DNA from: JAIBJN01 sp963825255
GTDB taxonomy: Bacteria; Actinomycetota; Thermoleophilia; Gaiellales; Gaiellaceae
Length of the DNA stretch: 16,267 nucleotides
Direction of reading: 5' to 3'
Assembly: GCA_963825255.1 (NCBI GenBank)
Contig: CAWGSF010000004.1
Location: 1-16,267 of the forward strand
The notes under the pieces were generated by a model, which saw only the letters and a list, made by a program, of their open reading frames with translations, was not told the origin of the DNA and did no database searches. The translations under genes and the position numbers were made by a program. Positions 7,681-15,330 of the stretch are shown here, piece by piece. Every line of letters begins with the position of its first letter. The first letter of the stretch is position 1.

Positions 7681-8788
7681 GTGAGCGACGTCGGGATCAG
7701 CCTCGAGAACGTCAGCAAGCGGTTCGGCAAGGTCGAGGCCGTGCGCTCGGTCTCGCTCGATATCCGGGAGGGCGAGTTCTTCTCGCTGCTCGGCCCGAGC
7801 GGGTGCGGCAAGACGACGACGCTCCGCATGATCGGCGGCTTCGAGCTCCCCGACGCGGGGCGCATCCTCCTGCGGAACGTGGACGTCACGGTGGAAGCGC
7901 CGAACCGCCGGAACGTCAACATGGTCTTCCAGAGCTACTCCCTCTTCCCGCACATGTCGATCGGGGACAACATCGCCTTCGGCATGCGCCTGAAGAAGGT
8001 GCCCAAGCTCGAACGGCAACGGCGCGTCGCCGAGATGCTCGAGATCGTCCGCCTCGAAGGCCTCGAGCGGCGACGGCCGGCGCAGCTCTCGGGCGGACAG
8101 CAGCAGCGGGTCGCCCTTGCGCGCGCTCTCGTCAACCGGCCCGCGGCGCTCCTCCTCGACGAGCCCCTCGGCGCGCTCGACGTGAAACTCCGCCGGCAGA
8201 TGCAGCTCGAGCTCAAGCGCATCCAGACGGAGCTGGGGACGACGTTCGTGTACGTGACGCACGACCAGGAAGAGGCCCTCGCCATGTCGGACCGGATCGC
8301 GGTCATGAACGAGGGGGTCGTGGAGCAGGTCGGCTCCCCGCGCGAGATGTACGAGCACCCGGCGACGGCCTTCTGCGCCGACTTCATCGGCTCGCTGAAC
8401 GCCCTCGATTTCCGCGTGGACGACGTCCTCGACGGACAGCTCGTCTCGAACGTCTCCAACCACGAGCGCCTCGTCGTCCCGACCTCGAACGGCCACGAGC
8501 GCGGCGAAAGCCTGAAGGTCGCCGTGCGCCCCGAGCGGATCCGCATCGACCTTGCCGGCGGAGCCCGCACCGGAGGACGGCTCCCGCCTCGAGGGCGTCG
8601 TCGCCGAGGTCGTCTACCTCGGCTCGCTGACGCAGTTCCACGTCGACACGAAGGTGGGGCGCGTCGTCAGCCATCGCATGAACGAGGGCGACGGCCCGCG
8701 AGGCATCGACTCGGGCCGCAACGTCGTGCTCACGTGGCCGGTCTACGACAGCGCCGTCCTCGCCGGCACGGTCGAGGCTCCCGCCTAG
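7681..8788 (+). CDS. Pot-type ABC importer ATPase 2 (PotA-like), interrupted by a +1 frameshift near its end
   Basis: ATPase of the second Pot-like importer. GTG 7681 is chosen because the family's first strand (VGISLENVSKRFG) follows at once. Motifs: Walker A GPSGCGKTTT (Lys44), Q-loop VFQSYSLFPHM, signature LSGGQQQR, Walker B ALLLDEPLGALD and H-loop VTHD. The C-terminal TOBE-like region starts after SLNALDFRV. After VRPERIRIDL the frame fails. The sense sequence continues in the next frame as EDGSRLEGVVAEVVYLGSLT and ends at TAG 8788. One surplus base between about 8550 and 8575 explains this and gives 368 aa. The catalytic domain is unaffected; only the regulatory or subunit-contact domain is shifted. 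The gene runs against its partner permeases on the minus strand, with 12 nt between the stops. Confidence 0.9.
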
Positions 8789-8796
8789 CGGGCGCC
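8776..8796. terminator. Hairpin between convergent genes, possible bidirectional terminator
   Basis: CCCGC 8780-8784 and GCGGG 8788-8792 pair around a 3-nt loop. GGC 8776-8778 and GCC 8794-8796 extend the stem past one mismatch. It spans the ATPase 2 stop codon and lies next to the end of the minus-strand permease. There is no T-run, so it is a weak candidate. Confidence 0.35.
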
Positions 8797-8800
8797 CCGC

Positions 8801-9616
8801 CTACTCGGTCCCGAGACGCCGCTCGAGCACGCGCCGCCCGACCTCGGTGGCGACGAGGATCACGGCCGAGGCGGCCATGACGACGCACGCGACCGCGATC
8901 ACCTGGGGCAGGAGGGTCGGGAAGCGGAGCTGCGAGAAGAGGTACAGCGGGAACGTCGTCACGTCCCCGGCCACGAACGACGCGATGATGATCTCGTCGA
9001 AGCTGAGCACGAACGCGACGATGAAGGCCGAGATGAGCGCCGGAAGGATGAGCGGGAGCGTGATGAGACGAAAGGTCTGGAAGGCACCGGCGCCCAGGTC
9101 GCGCGCGGCCTCCTCGATGCGCACGTCGAGGCGCTCGAACCGCGGGACGAGAATGAGGATCGTGTACGGGATCGAGACCACCACGTGGCCCATCACCACG
9201 GTCCGCATGCCGAGCGGGAAGGTCTCCGGGGCCTGGCTGAAGAAGACGAGCAGGCCGATCGCGAGCGCGATGTAGGGGACGACGAGCGGGCTCAGGAGGA
9301 GCGCCGAGGCGACCGACTTGCCGAAGACGTGGCGCCGGACGAAGACGATGGCGGCGAGCAGCCCGAGGAAGACCGCGATGAGGCTCGAGACCGCCGCCAC
9401 CTTCGCGCTCGTGACCACCGAGGCCCGGAGCTCGTCGTTGGCAGCGAACTGCTCGTACGCGGACGTCGTGAAGCCCTGGAGCGGGAAGACGGGGAGGTTG
9501 TTGTCGTTGAACGAGAACAGGAGCAGGAGCCCCAGGGGGGCGTAGAGGAAGAGGACGAGGACGCCGAACCAGAAGGTCAGAAGCCGCTTGCCGTTCTTCG
9601 AGACAGCGATGTCCAT
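8801..9616 (-). CDS. Pot-type ABC importer permease 2 (PotC-like)
   Basis: A 271-aa permease with an N-terminal helix (LLTFWFGVLVLFLYAPLGLL) and FSFNDN just after it, a typical PotC opening. Further membrane segments include ALLLSPLVVPYIALAIGLLV. The EAA loop is EEAARDLGAGAFQTFRLITL then PLILPA, around residues 168-195, followed by SFDEIIIASF, which matches the family's conserved periplasmic-side segment. Its ATG at 9616 overlaps the previous permease stop by one base (TGATG), so translation is coupled. It is the last gene of the minus-strand operon binding protein - permease - permease. No ATPase follows on this strand; the ATPase is the convergent gene at 7681-8788. The reading frame is intact. 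Confidence 0.93.
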   Translation of the reverse strand: MDIAVSKNGKRLLTFWFGVLVLFLYAPLGLLLLFSFNDNNLPVFPLQGFTTSAYEQFAANDELRASVVTSAKVAAVSSLIAVFLGLLAAIVFVRRHVFGKSVASALLLSPLVVPYIALAIGLLVFFSQAPETFPLGMRTVVMGHVVVSIPYTILILVPRFERLDVRIEEAARDLGAGAFQTFRLITLPLILPALISAFIVAFVLSFDEIIIASFVAGDVTTFPLYLFSQLRFPTLLPQVIAVACVVMAASAVILVATEVGRRVLERRLGTE

Positions 9617-10527
9617 CAGCCCGTCGCCACGCGCCGGATCGTGAGGAAGCGGGCGAACACCGCCATGAGGAGGGCGACGACCAGGAGGAGGAAGAACGAG
9701 AGGACGGCCCCGTTGAGCCAGTTGAGGCTCTGGCCGAACTGGTCGGCGATCGCGTTCCCGAACATCGTCCCCTCCACGCCCCCGACCAGGAGGGGCGCGA
9801 AGTATTCCCCGATCGTGGGGATGAAGACGAAGATGAAGGCGGCGATGACGCCGGGCGTCGAGAGCGGCAGGGTCACCTTCCTGAACGACTGCCAGCGGCT
9901 CGCGCCGAGATCCGCGGACGCCTCGAGGAGCCGCCGGTCGAGCGAGTCGAGGGCAGCGAAGATCGGCAGGGCGACGAACGGAATGTAGACGTAGATCAGC
10001 GTGAGGATGACGGCGAACTGGGTGTAGAGCAGCTTCACCGGCTCGTCCTCCGCGCGCACCCCGGTCCAGTAGAGGAACGAGTTGATCGGCCCCTGGTCAC
10101 CGAGGATGACCTTCCAGGCGAGCAGGCGCAGGAAGTAGCTGACGAGGAACGGGGCGAGGATGAGGAGGAGTAGGACGTACTTCCGATCCCCGGCGATGAG
10201 CGCCAGGTAGTACGCGATCGGGTAGGCGGCGACGACGGAGGCCACCGAGACGACCAGCGACATCCAGATGCTTTTCCAGAAGAGGTCGAGGAAGGGCGAG
10301 CCGTCGAGGAAGTCCTTCCAGGCGTCGAGTGTGAAGTACTGGCCGCCTGGATAGAGCGAGAAGATGTTGACGCTGTACAGGAAGATGAGGGCGACCGGGA
10401 CGAGGAAGAAGACCGCGAGCCAGAGGGTCGGCAACGCGAGCAGGCCCGCCGTGGCCAGGCCGGTGCGGGACCGGCGCTTCGGGCTCGCCGCCACCGGCTT
10501 GGCGACTTCCTGCGCCTCGACCGCCAT
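9616..10527 (-). CDS. Pot-type ABC importer permease 2 (PotB-like)
   Basis: PotB-like permease of importer 2, about 303 aa from ATG 10527. The longer reading from 10569 would overlap the upstream gene and adds a non-conserved stretch, so I prefer 10527, which lies 17 nt after the binding-protein stop. After a polar start (KPVAASPKRRSRT) comes helix 1 (LLALPTLWLAVFFLVPVALI). Other segments include YVLLLLILAPFLVSYFLRLL, and the EAA loop is LEASADLGASRWQSFRKVTL with PLSTPG following. The stretch LLAWKVILGDQGPINSFLYW is typical of PotB. It pairs with the PotC-like permease whose start overlaps its stop. The ribosome site is weak, so expression may depend on coupling to the upstream gene. Confidence 0.93.
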   Translation of the reverse strand: MAVEAQEVAKPVAASPKRRSRTGLATAGLLALPTLWLAVFFLVPVALIFLYSVNIFSLYPGGQYFTLDAWKDFLDGSPFLDLFWKSIWMSLVVSVASVVAAYPIAYYLALIAGDRKYVLLLLILAPFLVSYFLRLLAWKVILGDQGPINSFLYWTGVRAEDEPVKLLYTQFAVILTLIYVYIPFVALPIFAALDSLDRRLLEASADLGASRWQSFRKVTLPLSTPGVIAAFIFVFIPTIGEYFAPLLVGGVEGTMFGNAIADQFGQSLNWLNGAVLSFFLLLVVALLMAVFARFLTIRRVATG

Positions 10528-10544
10528 GTGTGCGCCCGCTCGCC

Positions 10545-11724
10545 CTAGGCGGCCTTCACCTCGTCCCAACGCTGCGCGTACGCGGCCCGGCGCTCGCTCG
10601 TCAGCGGCCGCGCGTAGTGCGCGTTCGGCTCCTCACGGCCCTCGGGGTTGTCGAGCCGGAAGACCTTCACGAGATCGGGCGGGATCCCACTCAGGTCGAC
10701 CGTTGTGTTCGCGTGCCCGTACGCGTAGTTGGGGATGATCCAGGCCGCGGCCTCCTTCGAGCTCCACGCATCCACGAATTTGTGCGCGTGCCGGTAGTTC
10801 TCGGTCCCGTCGATGAGAACGAATCCGCAGTTCCACGCGAGCCGCCCCTCGGTCGGGTCGCTGTAGACGACGTCGAGCCCGGCCTTCTTGGCGGCGGTGT
10901 ACGAGCCGCCCCAGGCGTACGCGATCCAGATGTTCCCCGCGGCGACGTCGGCGTCGAGGTCGGTCTGCGAGGACCAGAAGTTGCGGCAGAGGTGCTTCTT
11001 CGACTTGAGGAAGTCGCGCGCCTCGTCGAGCTCGTCGTCGGTCATGTCCCAGGGGTCGGCGATGCCGTTCACGTAGCCCCAGATGACGAAGTTCTCGAGC
11101 GGGCTGTCCCACCACGAGATCTTGCCCTCGTAGCGGTCGTCGTAGAAGAGAGACCACGACTCGACGCCGTCAGCGGGCTCCACCTTGTCCGCGCGGTAGA
11201 GCGGGCTCGAGAAGCCCCAGTCGGCGGGGATGAAGTACTGCGCGCCGTCGATCTGGCCGCCCTTGACGAGCGCCGGCTCGAGATCGGGGAAGTTCGTGAG
11301 GAGTGACGTGTCCCACGGCTGGACGACGCCCATCTCGACCCAGTTGCCGGTGTAGTCGACGCACGGGTGGACGATGTCCGGCCGGTAGCCGGCACGCACC
11401 TTCCCGATCGCCTGGTCGTCGCTCGTCAGGAAGACGAACTTCGGCTTCCCGTACTCGTCGACGTACGGCTGGAGCGGGACCGCCCTTGCCGCCGAAGGCC
11501 GGATACTCGTACCCCGCCCACTCGAAGACCTCGAGATCGCCGGGCTCAGTGTCGATCGGGGGCGCTTCCTTCTTCTCGGTCGTCGCCTGTGCCGCCGGCT
11601 CCGGCGCGCCCTCGGCCCCGCAGGCCGCAAGGAGCCCCGATCCCACCGTCACCGCGCCGAGCTTGAGGAAGGTGTCCCGTCCGAGCGTTCGCTCTCTTGA
11701 CTCGCGATCGTGCTCCGTACTCAT
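10545..11724 (-). CDS. Pot-type ABC importer substrate-binding lipoprotein 2, interrupted by a +1 frameshift
   Basis: Binding protein of importer 2. ATG 11724 has a strong ribosome site (AGGAGG, plus-strand 11730-11735) 5 nt away. The N-terminus has an Arg/Lys-rich head, GRDTFLKLGAVTVGSGLL and the lipobox LAAC with Cys35, so it should be a membrane-anchored lipoprotein. The mature part starts with EVFEWAGYEYPAFGG. The frame then breaks near plus-strand 11476-11486, and the rest continues in the next frame: QPYVDEYGKPKFVFLTSDDQ, later DDRYEGKISWWDSPLENF and AYAWGGSY, to TAG at 10545. One extra base explains it and gives 392 aa. The fold is COG0687-like with several aromatic residues in the expected pocket segments. 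Its promoter and the operator next to it suggest control by the divergent TetR gene. The ligand is probably a cationic amine or betaine; this is an inference. Confidence 0.88.
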
Positions 11725-11729
11725 CTCCA

Positions 11730-11735
11730 CCTCCT
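11730..11735 (-). promoter_or_regulatory. Shine-Dalgarno site of binding protein 2
   Basis: CCTCCT on the plus strand is AGGAGG on the coding strand, 5 nt before ATG 11724. It decides the start of this gene over an upstream open extension. Confidence 0.85.
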
Positions 11736-11746
11736 GGGTCCGCAGC

Positions 11747-11766
11747 CTGACTGACGAGTCAGTCAG
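11747..11766. promoter_or_regulatory. 20-bp perfect palindrome, probable TetR-family operator
   Basis: CTGACTGAC and GTCAGTCAG form a perfect 9-bp inverted repeat around GA. It lies in the 104-nt gap between divergent genes for binding protein 2 and the TetR regulator. It begins at about the expected start point of the minus-strand promoter (-10 at 11773-11778), so a bound repressor would block transcript initiation. The size and symmetry fit TetR-family sites. The neighbouring regulator is the natural candidate. Confidence 0.75.
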
Positions 11767-11772
11767 ATGGGT

Positions 11773-11802
11773 ATTAGAGTCAGACTCGGGCCGGACGGTC
11801 AA
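11773..11802 (-). promoter_or_regulatory. Sigma-70-type promoter for the importer 2 operon
   Basis: On the minus strand TTGACC (plus 11797-11802, 5/6 to TTGACA) and TCTAAT (plus 11773-11778, 5/6 to TATAAT) are 18 nt apart. The expected start is near 11766, followed by a leader of about 40 nt and the strong ribosome site. This is the clearest promoter in the window. Confidence 0.7.
11777..11787. promoter_or_regulatory. Second, smaller palindrome overlapping the promoter
   Basis: GAGTC-A-GACTC is a perfect 5+1+5 inverted repeat overlapping the -10 and spacer of the importer 2 promoter. It shares AGTCAG with the larger operator 10 nt away. It may be a second, weaker site for the same regulator. 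Confidence 0.4.
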
Positions 11803-11828
11803 GGTTAGGAAGGAGCAGATTCCGGGAG

Positions 11829-12476
11829 ATGAAGGGGGCGACGAAGGCAGGCATTCCGGCACGCCCAACGGCCGAGGCGATCCTCTCCGCGACCTGCTCG
11901 GTGATCGTCCGGCGCGGCGTCGAGGCGACGCGGATCGCCGACATCGCCCGCGAGGCGGGAACGTCGACGGGAACGGTCCACTACTACTTCGAGACGAAGG
12001 ACGACGTGCTGCTCGCGGCGCTGCAGTGGGCGAACGAGCGCCCCTACGACCGCGTCGAGGAGCTCCTCGGGCTCGAGGCCGATGACCTCTCGCGGTTGGC
12101 GACGCTCCTCGAGCTTTCCATCCCCTATCCCGGCCCCGCGCGCGACGAGTGGGTCTTCGTCCTCGAGCTCTGGTTCCAGATCCTCCACCGACCCGAGCTT
12201 CGCCCGGCCGGTGAGAGCTTCGACTCGCGCTGGCGCGGGTACTTCTACGACGTCGTGCATTCCGGAGCGGAGTCCGGCGCCTTCCGGCTCGTCGCCCCGG
12301 TCGAGGAGGTCGCCGACAGGCTCGTCGCCCTCGTGGACGGCCTCGGCGTGAAGTCGGTCCTCGGAGGCGAGTCGTGGATCACGCCCGAGCGGATGCGCGA
12401 GATCCTGCTCCGTTTCGCCGCCGACGAGCTGGGCGTCGACTACGAGGAGCTCGCCCGGCGCGCGCGGGCAGAGTAG
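11829..12476 (+). CDS. TetR-family repressor with BetI-like C-terminal domain
   Basis: A 215-aa one-domain-pair regulator. The N-terminal DNA-binding domain has the TetR helix-turn-helix TRIADIAREAGTSTGTVHYY followed by FETKDDVLLAAL (about residues 35-66). The C-terminal part, with YFYDVVHSGAESGAFRLVAP and the ending ITPERMREILLRFA, resembles the BetI-type ligand domain (TetR_C_6). BetI itself responds to choline, so a related amine ligand is plausible but not shown. ATG 11829 is the only reasonable start. AGGAAGGAG at 11807-11815 lies 13 nt upstream, rather far, and GGGAG is directly adjacent. It is divergent from the importer 2 operon, with the palindrome at 11747-11766 between them, and lies 13 nt before the flavoprotein gene. 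It probably controls both directions. Confidence 0.88.
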   Translation: MKGATKAGIPARPTAEAILSATCSVIVRRGVEATRIADIAREAGTSTGTVHYYFETKDDVLLAALQWANERPYDRVEELLGLEADDLSRLATLLELSIPYPGPARDEWVFVLELWFQILHRPELRPAGESFDSRWRGYFYDVVHSGAESGAFRLVAPVEEVADRLVALVDGLGVKSVLGGESWITPERMREILLRFAADELGVDYEELARRARAE

Positions 12477-12489
12477 CGTCTCCATTCCC

Positions 12490-14572
12490 GTGGGACGAGA
12501 CCCCAGGCACGACGTGCTCTTCGAGCCGCTCCAGATCGGCCCGAAGACGCTTCGCAACCGCTTCTACCAGGTGCCCCACTGCACCGGCTTCGGCGTCCAG
12601 AAGCCCGGGGCGCAGGCCCGCTACCGGGCGACGAAGGCCGAGGGCGGCTGGGCGGCAGTCTGCACGGAGTACTGCGCCGTCAGCCCCGATTCGGACGAGA
12701 CGCCGTTCATCTCGGCGCGCCTGTGGGACGACGACGACCTCCGCGCGCTCTCGCTCATGTGCGAGGAGGTCCACGAGCGCGGCAGCCTGGCCGGCGTCGA
12801 GCTCCACCATTCCGGCGCGCACTGCCCGCGGCGCGAGTACCGCCTCCCCGCAATCGCGCCCTCCCAGCTGGCGAGCGAGTACCTGCTCGTGACGCCGAAG
12901 GCGATGGAGCGCGACGACATCCGGCGCGTCCAGGCTGACTGGGCGGCGGCGGCGCGGCGCGCCCGCGAGGCCGGCTTCGACATCGTCTACGTCTACGGCG
13001 CGCACAGCTACCTCCCGATGCAGTTCCTGTCGTCGTTCTACAACCACCGCACCGACGAATACGGCGGGCCGTTCGAGAATCGATGCCGGTTCTGGCTCGA
13101 GCTCCTGGAGGTCACGCGGGAGGCCGTCGAGGGCGATTGCGCGGTCGTCTCGCGGATCGCCGTCGACGCCCTCGCGCCGTACGGGATCGACATCGAGGAG
13201 GGGCTCGCCTTCATCCGGGCCGCCGACCAGCTCGTCGACCTCTGGGACGTGAACGTCGGCTCGGCCGAGGAGTGGTCGAAGGACTCGGGTCCGTCGAAGT
13301 TCTTCCCCCAGGGGTTCCAGCTCGAATGGACCGGCCGCGTGCGCTCGGCGACCGCGAAGCCGATCGTCGGCGTCTCGCGGCTGACCGACCCCGACCGCAT
13401 GGCCGAGATCGTGCGCAGCGGCGTCTGGGACGTGATCGGGGCGGCCCGGCCGTCGATCGCCGACCCGTTCCTCCCGACGAAGATCGACGAGGGACGGCTC
13501 GACGAGATCCGCGAGTGCATCGGCTGCAACATCTGCATCCCCAAGTCGGACCCGGGCGGGAACATCGGCTGCACGCAGAACGCCACCGCGGGCGAGGAGT
13601 TCAGGCGCGGCTGGCACCCGGAGCGCTTCGAGCCGGCCGAGAACCGCGACCGCGACGTGCTCGTCGTGGGTGCGGGCCCCGCCGGAATGGAGTGCGCGAT
13701 CGTCCTCGGCAAGCGCGGCTTCCGCCGCGTCCACCTCGTCGACGCCGGGGACGACATCGGCGGGATCATGCGCTGGATCCCGCAGCTGCCCGGACGGGGG
13801 GAATGGGGCCGCGTCCTCAACTGGCGCCGGATCCAGCTCGACAAGCTGAAGAACGTCCAGGCGATCAATGGCCTGCGACTCGACGCCGACGGCGTCCGCG
13901 AATACGGTGCCGAGCTGGTCGTCGTCGCCACGGGCGCGTTCTGGTCACCGACGGGCCTCCACCGCGAGACGCACGCTCCCGTCGCGGGCGCGGACGCCTC
14001 GCTGGCGCACGTCCTCACGCCCGAGCAGGTCATGGTCGAGGGGAAGGCGCCGCCCGGCGAGCGGGTGGTCGTCTACGACGGCGACGGCTACTTCATGGGG
14101 CCCGACCTCGCCGAGAAACTCGCGCTCGACGGCTTCTCCGTCGACTTCGTGACATCGTTCCACGACGTCGCGCCGTTCGCCTACGAGACGCTCGAGGACG
14201 CCCTCCTCCGCCGGCGGCTGCACGAGGTCGGCGTCCGGCTCCACCGAAGCGTCGTCCTCGAGCGGGTGGAGCCCGGGCTCGCCGCCGGGCACGACGAGTT
14301 CGACGAGGCGTTCGAGCTCGAGGCCGACGCGGTCGTCCTCGTCACCCAGCGCCTCTCCGACGACGCGCTCTACCACGAGCTGCGCGCGGACGAGGAGCGA
14401 CTCGAGGCCGAGGGGATCGAGGCCGTCTACCGGATCGGCGACTGCGTCGCGCCCCAGCTCATCGCGGACGCGATCTTCGACGGCCACCGGCTGGCGCGCG
14501 AGATCGACGCGGAGAGCCCGGCGGTCCCGCTTCCGCTACCTCCGCGAGCGCCCGGTGACCGCGCTTGCCTGA
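12490..14572 (+). CDS. Trimethylamine dehydrogenase-family FMN/4Fe-4S flavoprotein, frameshifted at its extreme C-terminus
   Basis: Probable amine or N-methyl oxidoreductase of about 693 aa, strikingly like trimethylamine dehydrogenase (TMADH, 729 aa) from its first residues (GRDPRHDVLFEP), which fixes GTG 12490 as the start. The FMN barrel (about 1-385) has Cys31, equal to the covalent-FMN Cys30, the catalytic Tyr169 and His172, and Asp265 (TMADH Asp267). The 4Fe-4S ligands are Cys343, Cys346, Cys349 and Cys361. An ADP-type Rossmann motif follows (VLVVGAGPAG). Of the TMADH substrate cage, Tyr61 and Trp262 are present, but Trp355 is replaced by Ser353 in a loop one residue shorter. A substrate other than trimethylamine is therefore likely. 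DgcA- and StcD-type N-demethylases belong to this family. Near 14526-14537 one surplus base shifts the frame; the corrected end is YLRERPVTALA with TGA at 14570-14572. Confidence 0.9.
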
Positions 14573-15326
14573 CGGCCTGCTCGACGTCCGCCGCGACGGA
14601 GCCGTCTGCGTGCTCACGTTCCAGCGCGAGGAGAAGCTGAACGCGATCTCGACCGGGGTCGAGCGCGAGCTCCTCGCAGCGTTCGAGGACGACGACGTCC
14701 GGCAGAGCCGCTGCGTCGTCTTCGCTGGCGGCGAGCGCGCGTTCTCGGCCGGCGCGGACCTCAAGGAGGCGCGCGACGAGAGCCCCGGCGGCATCGACGC
14801 CTACTACCGGGACACGGGCGACGTCTACGAGCGGATCGCGGCGCTCCCGCAGCCGACCTTCAGCGCGATCTCCGGCTGGTGCCTCGGCGCCGGCTTCGAG
14901 CTGGCCATGGCGACGGACTTCCGGATCGCCGACGAGACGGCGGTCTTCGGGCTGCCCGAAGTCGAGCTCGGCATCCTCCCCAGCTCGGGCGGGACGTACC
15001 GCCTCGTGCGAGCCCTCGGCCCGGCGCGCGCCAAGGAGCTGATGATCCTGCGGCCGCGCGTGGACGCCGCCGAGGCCTTCCGCCTGGGCGTGGTCACCGA
15101 GCTCGTCCCGGCCGGGCAGGCGCTGAGCCGCGCGCAGGAGCTGGCGCGGCAGGTGAGCGAGCTTCCGCCCCTCGCCGCCTCGGCCGCCAAGCAGGCCGCG
15201 AACGCGATCGCAGAGTCGAGCCGTGAGGCTGGGATCATGCTCGAGCGGCTCGCGTACGCCGCGCTCGCGCAGACCGACGAGGCGCGCGAGGCGGGCGAGG
15301 CCTTCGCCAACCGAAAGAAGGGGTAG
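14565..15326 (+). CDS. Enoyl-CoA hydratase/isomerase (crotonase) family protein
   Basis: A 253-aa crotonase-fold enzyme that would act on an acyl-CoA thioester in the cytoplasm. The oxyanion-hole segments are RAFSAGADLKEA and SGWCLGAGFELAMATDFRIA. Both catalytic glutamates of true hydratases are in place: Glu112 (GFELA) and Glu132 (LPEVELG), 20 residues apart as in the mitochondrial enzyme. So it is probably an active hydratase and not just a family member. The start TTG 14565 overlaps the corrected end of the flavoprotein by 8 nt, as expected for a coupled operon gene, and no other start fits better. It is followed 4 nt later by the cysteine hydrolase. A CoA-linked step in this locus is unexpected for simple N-demethylation, which suggests that the carbon skeleton of the substrate is also degraded. 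The true substrate is unknown. Confidence 0.9.
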   Translation: MPDGLLDVRRDGAVCVLTFQREEKLNAISTGVERELLAAFEDDDVRQSRCVVFAGGERAFSAGADLKEARDESPGGIDAYYRDTGDVYERIAALPQPTFSAISGWCLGAGFELAMATDFRIADETAVFGLPEVELGILPSSGGTYRLVRALGPARAKELMILRPRVDAAEAFRLGVVTELVPAGQALSRAQELARQVSELPPLAASAAKQAANAIAESSREAGIMLERLAYAALAQTDEAREAGEAFANRKKG

Positions 15327-15330
15327 AGAC

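Noticed and set aside
6877..8496. A 539-aa minus-strand reading of the membrane protein
   Set aside because: The upstream 290 residues lie antisense to ATPase 2; only the part from about 7620 down to 6877 shows membrane helices.
6757..8880. A 707-aa plus-strand open frame that would extend ATPase 2 upstream by about 300 residues
   Set aside because: The added stretch is Arg/Glu/Pro-rich without pattern, overlaps the minus-strand membrane gene and repeat copy 1, and the PotA family starts at GTG 7681. High GC keeps such frames open by chance.
12379..13734. A 451-aa minus-strand open frame opposite the flavoprotein
   Set aside because: Antisense shadow of a gene with near continuous similarity to trimethylamine dehydrogenase.
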